DNA of 64,000 nt from Pseudomonas huaxiensis (GTDB taxonomy: Bacteria > Pseudomonadota > Gammaproteobacteria > Pseudomonadales > Pseudomonadaceae). The stretch covers positions 203,230 to 267,229 of the forward strand of contig NZ_QKVL01000006.1 in the NCBI RefSeq assembly GCF_003231275.1, read 5' to 3'. Both the position numbers and the translations under genes were made by a program. Every line of letters begins with the position of its first letter. The first letter of the stretch is position 1. The notes under the pieces are model-generated. The model was given only the letters and a program-made list of their open reading frames with translations. It had not been told where the DNA came from and did no database searches. This document shows, one piece after another, positions 18,301 to 31,670 of this stretch.

Positions 18301-19511
18301 TGAGTAAGTTCATGGAATGGGTTGACGCCCGCTTCCCCGCCACCAAGATGTGGGAAGACCATCTGAGCAAGTATTACGCTCCGAAGAACTTCAACTTCCT
18401 GTATTTCTTCGGCTCCCTGGCGCTGCTGGTGCTGGTCAACCAGATTGTTACCGGTGTCTGGCTGACCATGAGCTTTACCCCTTCGGCCGAAGAGGCGTTC
18501 GCCTCGGTCGAATACATCATGCGTGACGTCGAGTACGGCTGGATCCTGCGCTACCTGCACTCCACCGGTGCGTCGGCGTTCTTCATCGTCGTCTACCTGC
18601 ACATGTTCCGCGGCCTGCTCTACGGTTCGTACCAGAAGCCACGCGAGCTGGTGTGGATCTTCGGCATGCTGATCTACCTGGCGCTGATGGCAGAAGCCTT
18701 CATGGGTTACCTGCTGCCTTGGGGTCAGATGTCCTACTGGGGTGCCCAGGTGATCATCTCGCTGTTCGGTGCGATCCCTGTGATCGGCGATGACCTGACT
18801 CAGTGGATCCGTGGTGACTATCTGATTTCGGGCATCACCCTGAACCGCTTCTTCGCGCTGCACGTGATCGCACTGCCTATCGTGATCCTCGGCCTGGTGG
18901 TTCTGCACATCCTGGCGTTGCACGAAGTGGGTTCGAACAACCCGGATGGTGTCGACATCAAGAAGAAAAAAGACGAGAACGGCATTCCGCTGGACGGCAT
19001 TCCATTCCACCCTTACTACACCGTGAAAGACATCGCTGGTGTGGTGGTCTTCCTGTTCGTGTTCTGCGCCGTGGTGTTCTTCTTCCCGGAAATGGGTGGT
19101 TACTTCCTGGAGAAACCGAACTTCGAGCAGGCCAACGCGTTCAAGACGCCTGAGCACATTGCGCCGGTTTGGTACTTCACGCCGTTCTACGCAATTTTGC
19201 GGGCGGTTCCAGACAAACTCATGGGTGTGATCGCCATGGGTGCTGCCATCGCTGTGCTGTTCGTCCTGCCTTGGCTGGACCGCAGTCCGGTTCGCTCCAT
19301 GCGCTACAAGGGCTGGCTGAGCAAGGTGTGGCTGCTGGTGTTCTGCATCTCCTTCGTGATCCTGGGTGTGCTGGGTGTGTTGGCACCAACCCCGGGCCGT
19401 ACGCTGTTGTCGCAGGTATGTACCTTCCTGTATTTCGCCTACTTCATTCTGATGCCGTTCTACACCAGGCTTGAGAAGACCAAACCGGTTCCGGAAAGGG
19501 TGACTGGCTGA
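18300..19511 (+). CDS. petB: Cytochrome b of the bc1 complex
   Basis: Membrane subunit of 403 aa carrying both b hemes and the two quinone sites. It has the long multi-helix pattern of bacterial cytochrome b, with the N-terminal heme helices around GASAFFIVVYLHMFRGLLYGS and the PEW-equivalent region as APVWYFTPFYAILRAVPDK, where the usual PEWY is replaced by PVWY as in many gamma-proteobacteria. The frame extends back through GTG at 18297, but the ATG at 18300 with AGGAGA at 18288-18293 is preferred. It overlaps petC by one base. Confidence 0.95.
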   Translation: MSKFMEWVDARFPATKMWEDHLSKYYAPKNFNFLYFFGSLALLVLVNQIVTGVWLTMSFTPSAEEAFASVEYIMRDVEYGWILRYLHSTGASAFFIVVYLHMFRGLLYGSYQKPRELVWIFGMLIYLALMAEAFMGYLLPWGQMSYWGAQVIISLFGAIPVIGDDLTQWIRGDYLISGITLNRFFALHVIALPIVILGLVVLHILALHEVGSNNPDGVDIKKKKDENGIPLDGIPFHPYYTVKDIAGVVVFLFVFCAVVFFFPEMGGYFLEKPNFEQANAFKTPEHIAPVWYFTPFYAILRAVPDKLMGVIAMGAAIAVLFVLPWLDRSPVRSMRYKGWLSKVWLLVFCISFVILGVLGVLAPTPGRTLLSQVCTFLYFAYFILMPFYTRLEKTKPVPERVTG

Positions 19512-20293
19512 TGAAAAAGCTATTTGCAGTATTGATGCTGGCAGTGATGCCGACCCTGACCTTCGCTGCCGGTGGGCATGAAGTGGAACTGGACAAGGTC
19601 AATATCGACCTGACCGACAAGGCCGCCATGCAGGACGGCGCCCGTACCTTCGCCAACTATTGCATGGGCTGCCACAGCGCCAAGTTCCAGCGCTATGAGC
19701 GTGTTGCTGATGACCTCGGCATTCCTCATGAGCTCATGCTCGAGAAGCTGGTCCTCACCGGTGCCAAGATCGGCGATCACATGAACATCGGCATGCAGCC
19801 GAACGACGCGAAGACCTGGTTCGGTGCGGCGCCGCCCGACCTGACCCTGGTTGCCCGTGTCCGTGGTACTGACTGGCTGTACAGCTACCTGCGGGCGTTC
19901 TACGAAGATCCATCGCGCCCATGGGGTGTGAACAACAAGATCTTCCCGAACGTCGGCATGCCGAACGTGCTGGTTGGTCTGCAGGGTCGTCAGGTCGTGG
20001 GTTGCAAGCAGATCCAGACCGTCGTTGAAGGCAAGAAGCAATTCGACCCGCTCACCGGTGCTCCGCTGACCCATGAAGCATGTGATCAGCTGACCATCGT
20101 GCCGAAATCCGGTACCCTGACCGACGAGCAGTTCGACGAGAAGGTCAAGAACCTGGTGACCTTCCTGGCCTATTCGGCCAACCCGGTCAAACTGGAAAGT
20201 CAGCGCATCGGTACTTACGTGCTGTTGTACCTGGCCTTCTTCTTCGTATTCGCCTACCTGCTCAAGCGCGAATACTGGAAGGACGTGCACTGA
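19511..20293 (+). CDS. petC: Cytochrome c1
   Basis: Heme-c subunit of the bc1 complex (260 aa). It has a cleaved signal peptide (MKKLFAVLMLAVMPTLTFA), the heme motif CMGCH at residues 51-55 and a C-terminal membrane anchor (about 234-251, YVLLYLAFFFVFAYLLKREYW). A methionine ligand probably lies in the middle of the protein. The start overlaps the petB stop (TGATG). Confidence 0.95.
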   Translation: MKKLFAVLMLAVMPTLTFAAGGHEVELDKVNIDLTDKAAMQDGARTFANYCMGCHSAKFQRYERVADDLGIPHELMLEKLVLTGAKIGDHMNIGMQPNDAKTWFGAAPPDLTLVARVRGTDWLYSYLRAFYEDPSRPWGVNNKIFPNVGMPNVLVGLQGRQVVGCKQIQTVVEGKKQFDPLTGAPLTHEACDQLTIVPKSGTLTDEQFDEKVKNLVTFLAYSANPVKLESQRIGTYVLLYLAFFFVFAYLLKREYWKDVH

Positions 20294-20319
20294 TCACGCA
20301 GTAATTTCTGGTAGTTGAA

Positions 20320-20369
20320 CGCGCGCCCTGGGGCGCCTCCGGAATACGGAGGTGGCTGCAGGGCGCGTT
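20320..20369 (+). terminator. Hairpin terminator after petC
   Basis: CGCGCCCTG (20322-20330) pairs with CAGGGCGCG (20359-20367), and an inner stem CCTCC/GGAGG closes the loop. TTTGCATTTG follows. It probably ends the petABC transcript and separates it from sspA. Confidence 0.7.
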
Positions 20370-20412
20370 TGCATTTGTATCTTTATTATTCCAACACGCG
20401 AGGAGGACCCAT

Positions 20413-21036
20413 ATGGGCGTGACCAACCGGTTAGCCTGCTACTCCGACCCCGCTGATCACTATTCTCATCGGGTGCGCATCGTTCTCGCCGAGAAGGGTG
20501 TCAGCGTCGAAATCATCAACGTCGCGGCGGGAAACCAGCCGGCCAAACTGCTTGAGGCCAATCCGTACGGCACGCTGCCGACCTTGGTCGATCGCGATCT
20601 GGCGTTGTACGAATCGACGGTCGTAATGGAATACCTCGATGAGCGTTATCCCCATCCGCCGCTGCTGCCGGTGTACCCGGTGGCGAGGGCGAACAGCCGG
20701 TTGTTGATTCACCGTATCCAGCGTGACTGGTGCTCGCTGGTGGACCTGATCCTCGATGCTCGCAGCAAGGATGCGGCACGCGTCCAGGCACGCAAGGAGT
20801 TGCGCGAGAGCCTCACGGGCGTCTCCCCGCTATTCGGTGACAAGCCCTGTTTCCTGAGTGAGGATCAAAGTCTGGTGGATTGCTGTCTACTGCCCATACT
20901 GTGGCGTTTGCCGATACTGGGTATCGAGCTGCCACGGCAGGCCAAGCCGTTGCTGGACTATATGGAGCGGCAGTTTGCCCGCGAAGCTTTCCAGGCAAGC
21001 CTGTCCTCTACAGAACGAGAAATGCGCAAGCTTTAA
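20413..21036 (+). CDS. sspA: Stringent starvation protein A
   Basis: GST-fold protein of 207 aa that binds RNA polymerase holoenzyme and alters transcription in stationary phase; it lacks GST activity in E. coli. The N-terminal thioredoxin-like half is seen as [20 protein letters not shown] with [34 protein letters not shown] strong ribosome site AGGAGG lies at 20401-20406. It is followed at 10 bases by sspB. Confidence 0.95.
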   Translation: MGVTNRLACYSDPADHYSHRVRIVLAEKGVSVEIINVAAGNQPAKLLEANPYGTLPTLVDRDLALYESTVVMEYLDERYPHPPLLPVYPVARANSRLLIHRIQRDWCSLVDLILDARSKDAARVQARKELRESLTGVSPLFGDKPCFLSEDQSLVDCCLLPILWRLPILGIELPRQAKPLLDYMERQFAREAFQASLSSTEREMRKL

Positions 21037-21046
21037 GGAGCTGTTG

Positions 21047-21463
21047 ATGAACTCCAGTCGCCCCTACCTGGTGCGTGCACTGTATGAGTGGATCGTGGAC
21101 AACGATTGCACGCCTCACATCCTGGTGAATGCCGAATACCCGGCTGTCCAGGTTCCCCAAGGTTTCGCCAGCGACGGTCAGATTGTTCTGAACGTATCGC
21201 CCAGTGCTGTGCGCAGTTTGCACATGGATAATGACGCGGTGAGTTTCGAAGGCCGGTTTGGTGGTGTTGCGCACAGCTTGTTCGTGCCCATCAGTGCCAT
21301 CCTCGGAATCTATGCTCGTGAGAACGGTCAGGGCATGGTCTTCGAGCTGGAGCCGCCGGTGATTGATGATGAAGATGATGTCGAGCCGGATGACGACGGT
21401 CCGCCGGACGGTGGGCAGCCACCTCGCCCTAGTGGCCGGCCAAGTCTGAAAGTGGTGAAATGA
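21047..21463 (+). CDS. sspB: ClpXP protease specificity-enhancing factor SspB
   Basis: Adaptor of 138 aa that delivers ssrA-tagged proteins to ClpXP. The substrate-binding domain is at residues about 1-110 (SSRPYLVRALYEWIVDNDCTPHI). A flexible acidic linker follows (DDEDDVEPDDDGPPDGG). The tail RPSLKVVK is the short motif that docks on ClpX. The frame is open from 20858, but ATG 21047 with AAGGAG at 21035-21040 gives the family N-terminus. Terminated directly after the stop. Confidence 0.94.
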   Translation: MNSSRPYLVRALYEWIVDNDCTPHILVNAEYPAVQVPQGFASDGQIVLNVSPSAVRSLHMDNDAVSFEGRFGGVAHSLFVPISAILGIYARENGQGMVFELEPPVIDDEDDVEPDDDGPPDGGQPPRPSGRPSLKVVK

Positions 21464-21464
21464 A

Positions 21465-21492
21465 AAAAGGCGACCTTCGGGTCGCCTTTTTG
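21465..21492. terminator. Terminator at the sspB / dolP convergent junction
   Basis: AAAAGGCGACC (21465-21475) pairs with GGTCGCCTTTT (21480-21490) around a stable TTCG tetraloop. A and T runs on both sides allow bidirectional use for sspB and the minus-strand dolP operon. Confidence 0.92.
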
Positions 21493-21510
21493 CTGCAGAG
21501 CGTTCGTTGT

Positions 21511-23172
<1,662 letters not shown>

Positions 23173-23173
<1 letters not shown>

Positions 23174-24987
23174 CAACGAGGCGTATCAGGCAGGCGCTTG
23201 ACCTGGCCGCCGGAGAACTCGGCCCACGGCAGTTGCCGTTCGATGCGCTGTGACGGGTTCATGGTCAAGCTGCCGGAGAGGCCTTCGATACGGTTGTCCG
23301 GCAATGCCTTCAGTTGGGTGAGGCGTGGCGCCAGGCTGTAGGCGTCGACACCCATGGCGTACAGCCGACCCAGGCTGCCGGCTGCTTGTGGCCACTGACG
23401 AACCACCTGCTGGCGCAGGCCGTTGCTGCTGTCGAGCAGCCATGGCGTTTCGCAGAAGCGAATGCCGGTCATGTCGTTGTACTGGTTGACGTCGCCACTG
23501 GCGCTGTAGACGTTGGAGGTCGCATAGACCGGTACGTCGCCGGCGTATTGGAAGTTCAGCGTCGGCTTGATCTGCTGAGCCTGCTGCGGAGTTGCGGCGA
23601 GGAAGATGAAGTCGATGTCCTGGCGACGCGACGGTTGTGCGGAAATGTTGCCGCCAACGGTGCTTTGCAAGCTCTTGGCGCGGCCTTCGCTCTGGCGCAA
23701 CTGGAACAGATCGGCGATCTGCTGGGCCAGCGCGACCGGTTGTGCAACGCGCTCGGCAGCCAGCAGGGTGCCGCCTTTGGCTTCCCAGTCCTGGCGGAAT
23801 GCCTTGAGTACGCGATCACCCCATTCGCCGCTCGGGACCAGTGCTACAGCACGGCGCATGCCGTCGGCGTAGGCGCGGCGGGACACTTCGCGCGCTTCGT
23901 CTTCGGCTGCGAGGCCAAACTGGAACAGCTGTGGCGGGGTGCTTTGGCCAGAATCGCTGTAGTTCAGTGCCAGCGTGGTGATCGGGAGCTGCGGGTGGCT
24001 GGCGAGCTGCTTGACCAGCGGTTTTTCCAGCGGGCCGACCACCAGTTGCACGCCAGCGGCCTGCGCCTGACGGTAGAAATCGTCGAGGGACGTCAGGCGG
24101 GAGCTGTCGAATACCTGGATGGCGGGTGGGTTCTGACCCGCTTGCTGGGCCTGAAAGTGTGCGGCCATGAAACCGTCGCGCAGGGCTCGGGCGACGCCGG
24201 CCAGTTGGCCTTCCTGTGGCAGCAGCAGGGCGATCTTGGTCAGCGGCTGGCTGGTCAGGCTCTTGAGTTTGACCAGTGGCGATGGCAGTTGCAGTGCGGC
24301 TGGATGATCGGGGTGTTGTGCTTTCCAGGTGTCGATGGCGGCTTGCTGTTGTTCAAGCGTGCCTGCGCTTTTGACTGCCAGGGCCAGGCTGGTCCAGCCG
24401 GCAAGGGTGTCGCTGCCCGCGCTCTGCAACTGCTCTGCGGGCAGTGCCGAGACCAGGCTCCATATGGCGTCATTGTTGGCGTTGGCGGCATCGCCACTCA
24501 GTAGTGGTGCCAGGGCAATGCGTTCCTGTGCGGCGGCAAGGGGCTGGCCGTCGGCTTCGAACGCTGCGGCGTGCACGCTGCGGGTGCGGGCCTGCTGGTC
24601 TTGCGGCAGTTCGTTCAGTCGCGCCAGGCTCGGATGGCTCAGGGCGGTCAGCGCGGCCTTGGGTTGATTGCGGCTCAGTGCCAGTTCAGCGGCCAGGGTG
24701 CTGGCGAAAACCTGCTGGGCCGGTTTCAGCGAATCCAGTTGGACCTGTTCGAGAATCCGGGTGGCCCGCGCAGTGTCTTTTTGCCGGTAAGCCTGGTCGG
24801 CGGCGCTCAGTCGCAGCAGCGCAGCTTTCTCTGGCGTCTTGCTGGCGGCGGCCTGTTCGAGCAGTTGCTCGATGCTGGCGTCTGGAGTGCGCGGCAGGTC
24901 GCCCAGGCTGGACGAAGGCGAACTGGCGCAGGCTGCCAGCAGGGTAGCGAGGCAGAGGGCTGAGAACAGCCGCAGGCATGCGATCAT
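23173..24987 (-). CDS. lpoA: Penicillin-binding protein activator LpoA
   Basis: Outer-membrane lipoprotein of 604 aa that activates the bifunctional PBP1a from outside the peptidoglycan. Lipobox LAAC puts the lipid on a cysteine near residue 20. The N-terminal part (about 30-240) is helical and TPR-like, with many alanine and leucine repeats. From about residue 250 it is a periplasmic-binding-protein fold (KIALLLPQEGQLAGVARALRD). Divergent from rsmI, a classic arrangement in gamma-proteobacteria. Confidence 0.92.
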
Positions 24988-25171
24988 GTAAGGGTCCTGT
25001 TACTCGATCAAATTAACCTGCGATTGTACCCAAGCGCTGGCCCCGGCGCGATCTTGCTGGCGTGAATCCTTCGATACAAGTCGTGGCACGGGGTTGTCGG
25101 CAGTGTGGGGAGGCATTGTTTTCGGCGATCACGCTACAATGGCGGCTTTATCCAGATGACAGGTATGTGCT

Positions 25172-26047
25172 GTGACCGACGCTCCAGGTGTTTCCAATCC
25201 CGCCGCCGGAACCCTTTATGTGGTGGCCACGCCAATCGGAAACCTGGATGACATCAGTGCCCGTGCGCTGAAGGTGCTGGGCGAGGTCGCGCTGATCGCT
25301 GCCGAGGACACCCGACACTCGATCCGCCTGCTGCAACACTTCGGTATCAATACGCCTCTCGCGGCCTGTCACGAGCACAATGAGCGTGATGAGGGTAGTC
25401 GTTTCCTGACCCGGCTACTGGCAGGTGACAACGTTGCGCTGATCTCCGATGCGGGAACGCCACTGATCTCTGATCCGGGTTATCACCTGGTGCGCCAGGC
25501 GCGCGCGGCAGGTGTCAATGTCGTGCCGGTGCCCGGTGCTTGTGCATTGATCGCCGCACTTTCCGCGGCCGGCCTGCCCTCGGACCGCTTCATCTTCGAA
25601 GGTTTTCTTCCTGCCAAGGCCGTTGGGCGACAGGCGCGCCTGAACTTGCTCAAGGAAGAACCACGCACCTTGATTTTCTATGAGGCGCCGCATCGGATCC
25701 TGGAGTGCTTGCAGGACATGGAAGCGATTTTCGGTGCTGAGCGCCCGGCGGTGCTGGGGCGTGAGTTGACCAAGACGTTCGAGACCCTCAAAGGACTGCC
25801 TTTGGCGCAGTTGCGAGCGTTTGTCGAGGGTGACAGCAATCAGCAGCGTGGGGAGTGTGTAGTGCTGGTTGCGGGCTGGACGGCTCCGGAGGATGAAGAG
25901 GCCGTCAGTGGTGAAGTATTGCGCGTACTTGATTTGTTGTTGGCCGAGATGCCGCTCAAGCGAGCTGCTGCATTGGCCGCGGAAATTACCGGTGTGCGCA
26001 AGAATGTTTTGTATCAAGTCGCGCTGGAAAAACAAAAAAACAAGTGA
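25172..26047 (+). CDS. rsmI: 16S rRNA 2'-O-ribose C1402 methyltransferase
   Basis: SAM-dependent methyltransferase of 291 aa (tetrapyrrole methylase fold) that modifies the P-site nucleotide C1402 of 16S rRNA. Key segments: [14 protein letters not shown] near the N-terminus, AAEDTRHS, and [21 protein letters not shown] at 25172 is the start that fits the family N-terminus. A TACAAT -10-like box lies at 25135-25140. Downstream comes the RNase P RNA gene. Confidence 0.93.
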   Translation: MTDAPGVSNPAAGTLYVVATPIGNLDDISARALKVLGEVALIAAEDTRHSIRLLQHFGINTPLAACHEHNERDEGSRFLTRLLAGDNVALISDAGTPLISDPGYHLVRQARAAGVNVVPVPGACALIAALSAAGLPSDRFIFEGFLPAKAVGRQARLNLLKEEPRTLIFYEAPHRILECLQDMEAIFGAERPAVLGRELTKTFETLKGLPLAQLRAFVEGDSNQQRGECVVLVAGWTAPEDEEAVSGEVLRVLDLLLAEMPLKRAAALAAEITGVRKNVLYQVALEKQKNK

Positions 26048-26077
26048 TGTCACTGTGACATTATTTGTATTGTTCAC

Positions 26078-26106
26078 TTGTTCTCGGACCGCTCTCCCGT
26101 TACTCT
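26078..26106 (+). promoter_or_regulatory. Candidate sigma70 promoter of rnpB
   Basis: TTGTTC (26078-26083), 17-base spacer, TACTCT (26101-26106). It sits 8-10 bases before the first nucleotides of the RNase P RNA, which is where a promoter must be. Confidence 0.6.
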
Positions 26107-26113
26107 TTGCGGC

Positions 26114-26476
26114 GGAGAGTCGATTGGACAGTCGCTGCCTTCTTTTGTTCCGCAAAAGAGGGGGGAGGAAAGTCCGGGCTCCATAGGGCAGAGTGCCAGG
26201 TAATGCCTGGGGGGCGTGAGCCTACGGAAAGTGCCACAGAAAATAACCGCCTAAGCACTTCGGTGCCGGTAAGGGTGAAAAGGTGCGGTAAGAGCGCACC
26301 GCACGTCTGGTAACAGTTCGTGGCTAGGTAAACCCCACTCGGAGCAAGACCAAATAGGGTTCCATATGGCGCGGCCCGCGTTGGAACCGGGTAGGTTGCT
26401 AAAGACGTCCAGTGATGGCCGTCGTAGAGGAATGACTGTCCTCGACAGAACCCGGCTTACAGATCGACTCTCCACC
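26114..26476 (+). ncRNA. rnpB: RNase P RNA (type A)
   Basis: Catalytic RNA that trims 5' leaders from tRNA precursors, about 360 nt. The universally conserved cores are present: GAGGAAAGTCCGGGCT at 26165-26180 and ACAGAACCCGGCTTA at 26445-26459, which together form helix P4. The 5' end AGAGTCGA pairs with TCGACTCT at the 3' end to close P1. Exact ends are estimates, and the GGTTxxA/T-loop partner region GGTTGCT is visible near 26393. In Pseudomonas it lies between rsmI and mraZ, as here. Confidence 0.95.
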
Positions 26477-26680
26477 TTTTTCCCTCCCTGCTTGATTCGA
26501 TAGCAGACGTGCTCTGGTAATACCGAAAAAGTCTTACTCTTAATAAATCACTTTAACTTCTCTCTCTATTCGATTGAGTGAGTTCGCGTTTCATCCTCGA
26601 AAACCCCTCCGAATTACCCTGTTGTCTGTCCTTGTTACGCTAAATCGCCGATCTGTAAGGGTTTTCCTTATATGCGCGCC
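26477..26680. other. AT-rich non-coding stretch between rnpB and the mra promoter
   Basis: About 200 bases, clearly richer in A and T than the rest of the window (for example AGTCTTACTCTTAATAAATCAC). No gene or clear hairpin is seen. It may carry the 3' processing signal of rnpB and upstream activating sequence for the division-cluster promoter. It is part of a 308-base gene-free gap. Confidence 0.5.
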
Positions 26681-26710
26681 TTGACGGTGTGGCAGGCGGA
26701 TTCCTATAGT
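26681..26710 (+). promoter_or_regulatory. Candidate sigma70 promoter of the dcw cluster (Pmra)
   Basis: TTGACG (26681-26686), 18-base spacer, TATAGT (26705-26710). It has five of six consensus bases in the -35 box and five of six in the -10 box, about 75 bases before the mraZ start. The MraZ repeats follow immediately. Confidence 0.7.
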
Positions 26711-26716
26711 GTGCGC

Positions 26717-26743
26717 AAGTGGCAGAAAGTGGCATGAAGTGGG
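26717..26743 (+). promoter_or_regulatory. MraZ operator: three AGTGG direct repeats
   Basis: AGTGG occurs at 26718-26722, 26728-26732 and 26738-26742, each exactly 10 bp apart, so on one face of the helix. MraZ of E. coli binds GTGGG-type direct repeats with this period just downstream of Pmra and represses the cluster. The site lies at about +1 to +30 of the predicted promoter, ideal for autorepression. Confidence 0.75.
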
Positions 26744-26784
26744 TTTTCAGACACCAAAAAGCTAACAATTAGGGAATCGCAGCC

Positions 26785-27240
26785 GTGTTCCGCGGAGCAA
26801 ACGCCATCAACCTCGACGCCAAGGGCCGTCTCGCGATGCCGAGCCGGTACCGTGACGAGCTTGAATCGCGTAGCTCGGGGCAGTTGATTGTGACGATCGA
26901 TGCGGTTGATCCCTGCTTGTGTGTGTATCCGCTCGATGAGTGGGAACTGATAGAAGCCAAGTTGCGCGCCTTGCCGTCGTTACGCGAAGAGAACCGTCGC
27001 CTGCAGCGTTTGCTGATTGGCAATGCGGTGGATCTGGAGCTCGACGGCAGCGGTCGTTTTCTCGTTCCGCCGCGTTTGCGCGAATACGCCAAGCTCGACA
27101 AGCGAGCGATGCTGGTGGGGCAACTGAACAAATTCCAACTGTGGGACGAGGATGCCTGGAACGCTGTTTCCGCAGCGGACCTGGCAGCCATTCAACAACC
27201 GGGCGCCATGCCTGATGAACTGCGTGATTTGATCCTGTGA
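26785..27240 (+). CDS. mraZ: Transcriptional regulator MraZ
   Basis: First gene of the dcw cluster, 151 aa. It has two SpoVT/AbrB-like DNA-binding units (about residues 5-47 and 77-120), both with the D-x-x-G-R motif ([14 protein letters not shown] and [15 protein letters not shown]). It binds direct repeats near its own promoter and represses the cluster. GTG at 26785 is the start ([14 protein letters not shown]). It overlaps rsmH by four bases (GTGA). Confidence 0.95.
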   Translation: MFRGANAINLDAKGRLAMPSRYRDELESRSSGQLIVTIDAVDPCLCVYPLDEWELIEAKLRALPSLREENRRLQRLLIGNAVDLELDGSGRFLVPPRLREYAKLDKRAMLVGQLNKFQLWDEDAWNAVSAADLAAIQQPGAMPDELRDLIL

Positions 27241-28180
27241 CTATAGATAGCGGCTTTAACCACATCACTGTGCTACTGGACGAAGCCGTAGAGGCTCTCG
27301 CCGTGCGCGCCGATGGTTGCTATCTCGATGGTACCTTCGGACGTGGCGGTCACAGCCGACTGATTCTCAAACACCTTGGGCCTGATGGCCGTTTGCTAGG
27401 GTTCGACAAGGACCCTCAAGCGATTGCCACCGGGCAAGCGCTGGCGGCCGAAGACGGCCGCTTTGTCATTGTGCAGCGCAGCTTTGCCGAGCTGGGTTCG
27501 GAAGTTGCCGAGCGCGGCCTGTCGGACAAGGTCAGCGGCGTGCTGTTCGACCTGGGGGTGTCCTCGCCGCAACTGGATGACCCGGAGCGCGGCTTCAGTT
27601 TCCTCAACGATGGCCCGCTGGACATGCGTATGGACCCATCCCGGGGTGTCAGCGCCGCCGACTTCATCGCTTCCGCGCCTGAAGAAGAAATTGCCCGGGT
27701 ATTCAAGGAATACGGCGAAGAGCGTTTCGCCAGGCGCATGGCCCGCGCCGTAGTCCTGCGCCGTGCAGAACAACCCTTTACCCGCACCGCCGACCTGGCC
27801 GAAGTGCTCAAGGTTGCCAATCCCGCCTGGGAAAAAGGCAAGAACCCCGCAACTCGGGCGTTCCAGGGGCTGCGCATCCATGTAAACAATGAGCTGGGCG
27901 ACCTTGAAGTGGGTTTGCAGGCTGCACTCGATGCCTTGGAAGTCGGTGGTCGTCTGGTGGTGATCAGCTTCCACTCCCTGGAAGACCGCATCGTCAAACT
28001 GTTCATGCGCAAGCTGGCCAAGGGCGAGGCGGATAATCTGCCGCGTAACCTGCCGGTCCAGCACAAACCGTTCGAGCCGAAGATCAGGACCATCGGCAAG
28101 GCACAGTTCGCTTCCGACGCTGAACTCAAGGCCAACCCGCGGTCGCGCAGTGCCGTCATGCGTGTGGCGGAGAAGCTGCG

Positions 28181-28184
<4 letters not shown>
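27237..28184 (+). CDS. rsmH: 16S rRNA m4C1402 methyltransferase RsmH (MraW)
   Basis: SAM-dependent N4-cytosine methyltransferase of 315 aa. It acts on C1402 of 16S rRNA, the same nucleotide that RsmI methylates on the ribose, and rsmI lies only about 1.2 kb upstream. [27 protein letters not shown] and the [10 protein letters not shown] motif are family marks. The start is GTG overlapping the mraZ stop. Confidence 0.95.
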
Positions 28185-30206
<2,022 letters not shown>

Positions 30207-30207
<1 letters not shown>

Positions 30208-31670
30208 TGACGATGCCATTGAGTAAATTGTTCGCCAACGCCAGCAGCGATCCTCTGATTCGCGAGCTGACCCTGGACAGCCGCAACGTGCGGGCAGGTG
30301 ATCTGTTCCTGGCGGTACCCGGGGCCAAGGTCGATGGTCGTGACCATATCGCCGATGCGTTGAAGCGCGGCGCAGCCGCCGTGGCCTATGAAGTGCAGGG
30401 CGCTACGGTCCTGCCGATCACCAGCGTGCCGCTTATCCCGGTAAAGGGCCTGATTGCTCAGTTGTCGGAAATCGCCGGTCGCTTCTATGGTGAGCCGAGC
30501 CGTTTGCTGGACCTCGTCGGTGTCACCGGCACCAACGGCAAGACCAGCGTCACGCAGCTGGTCGCCCAGGCGCTGGACCTGCTGGGTCAGCACTGTGGTT
30601 TGATCGGTACGTTGGGCACTGGCTTCTACGGCGCACTGGAAAGTGGCCGTCTGACCACACCTGATCCGCTGGCTGTGCAGGCGACCCTGAATAATCTGAA
30701 GAAGGCCGGGGCTCGCGCCGTGGCCATGGAAGTTTCTTCTCATGCGCTGGAGCAGGGCCGGGTGGCCGCTTTGGCATTCGATATCGTCGTGATGACCAAC
30801 CTGTCCCGCGATCACCTCGACTATCACGGCACCATGGAAGCTTACAAAGCCGCCAAGGCGCGCTTGTTCGCCTGGCCGAACCTGCGCTGCCGGGTGGTCA
30901 ATCTGGATGACGATTTCGGCCGCGAACTGGCCGCCCAGCAAGGCGAATCCCGTCTGATCAGCTACAGCCTCAAGGATCCCGCCGCAACCCTGTATTGCCG
31001 CGAAGCCACCTTCGATGACGACGGCGTACGTGCGGTGCTGGTGACGCCACAAGGCGAGCACATGCTGCGCAGCCGCCTGCTCGGTCGCTTCAACCTGAGC
31101 AATATGCTGGCTGCTGTCGGCACCTTGCTGGCGATGGAGCATCCGCTCGACGAAATTCTCAAGGTCACCGCCAAGCTGGAAGGGCCGATCGGCCGGATGC
31201 AGCGCCTCGGCGGCGGCAGCAAACCGCTGGTGGTGGTCGATTACGCACACACGCCCGATGCCCTGGAAAAAGTGCTTGAGGCCCTGCGCCCCCACGCTCG
31301 AGGCAAGTTGACCTGCCTGTTCGGTTGCGGCGGTGATCGTGATCGCGGCAAACGCCCGCTGATGGCCGAGATGGCCGAGCGTCTGGCGGACCGGGTGATC
31401 GTCACTGACGACAATCCGCGCACTGAAGATCCGCTGGTGATTTTCGACGACATTCGTCCTGGCTTGACCAACCCTGAATCCGCCACCTTTATCTCCGGTC
31501 GCGGTGAGGCAATTGCTGGTGCCATCGCATCGGCTGCCGCGGACGACGTCATCGTCCTGGCTGGCAAAGGACATGAGGACTATCAGGAAATCAACGGCCA
31601 GCGGCATGACTTCTCCGATCTGGTTGAAGCCGAAAAAGCGTTGGCAGTCTGGGAGGCCTCTCATGCTTGA
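30207..31670 (+). CDS. murE: UDP-MurNAc-L-Ala-D-Glu:meso-DAP ligase
   Basis: Mur ligase of 487 aa that adds the third amino acid to the peptidoglycan stem peptide. The P-loop is GVTGTNGKTS at 105-114. The DNPR motif at 402-405 marks meso-diaminopimelate specificity rather than lysine. ATG 30207 with AGGAGG at 30192-30197 is preferred to an upstream TTG at 30204. It overlaps ftsI by one base and murF by eight. Confidence 0.96.
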
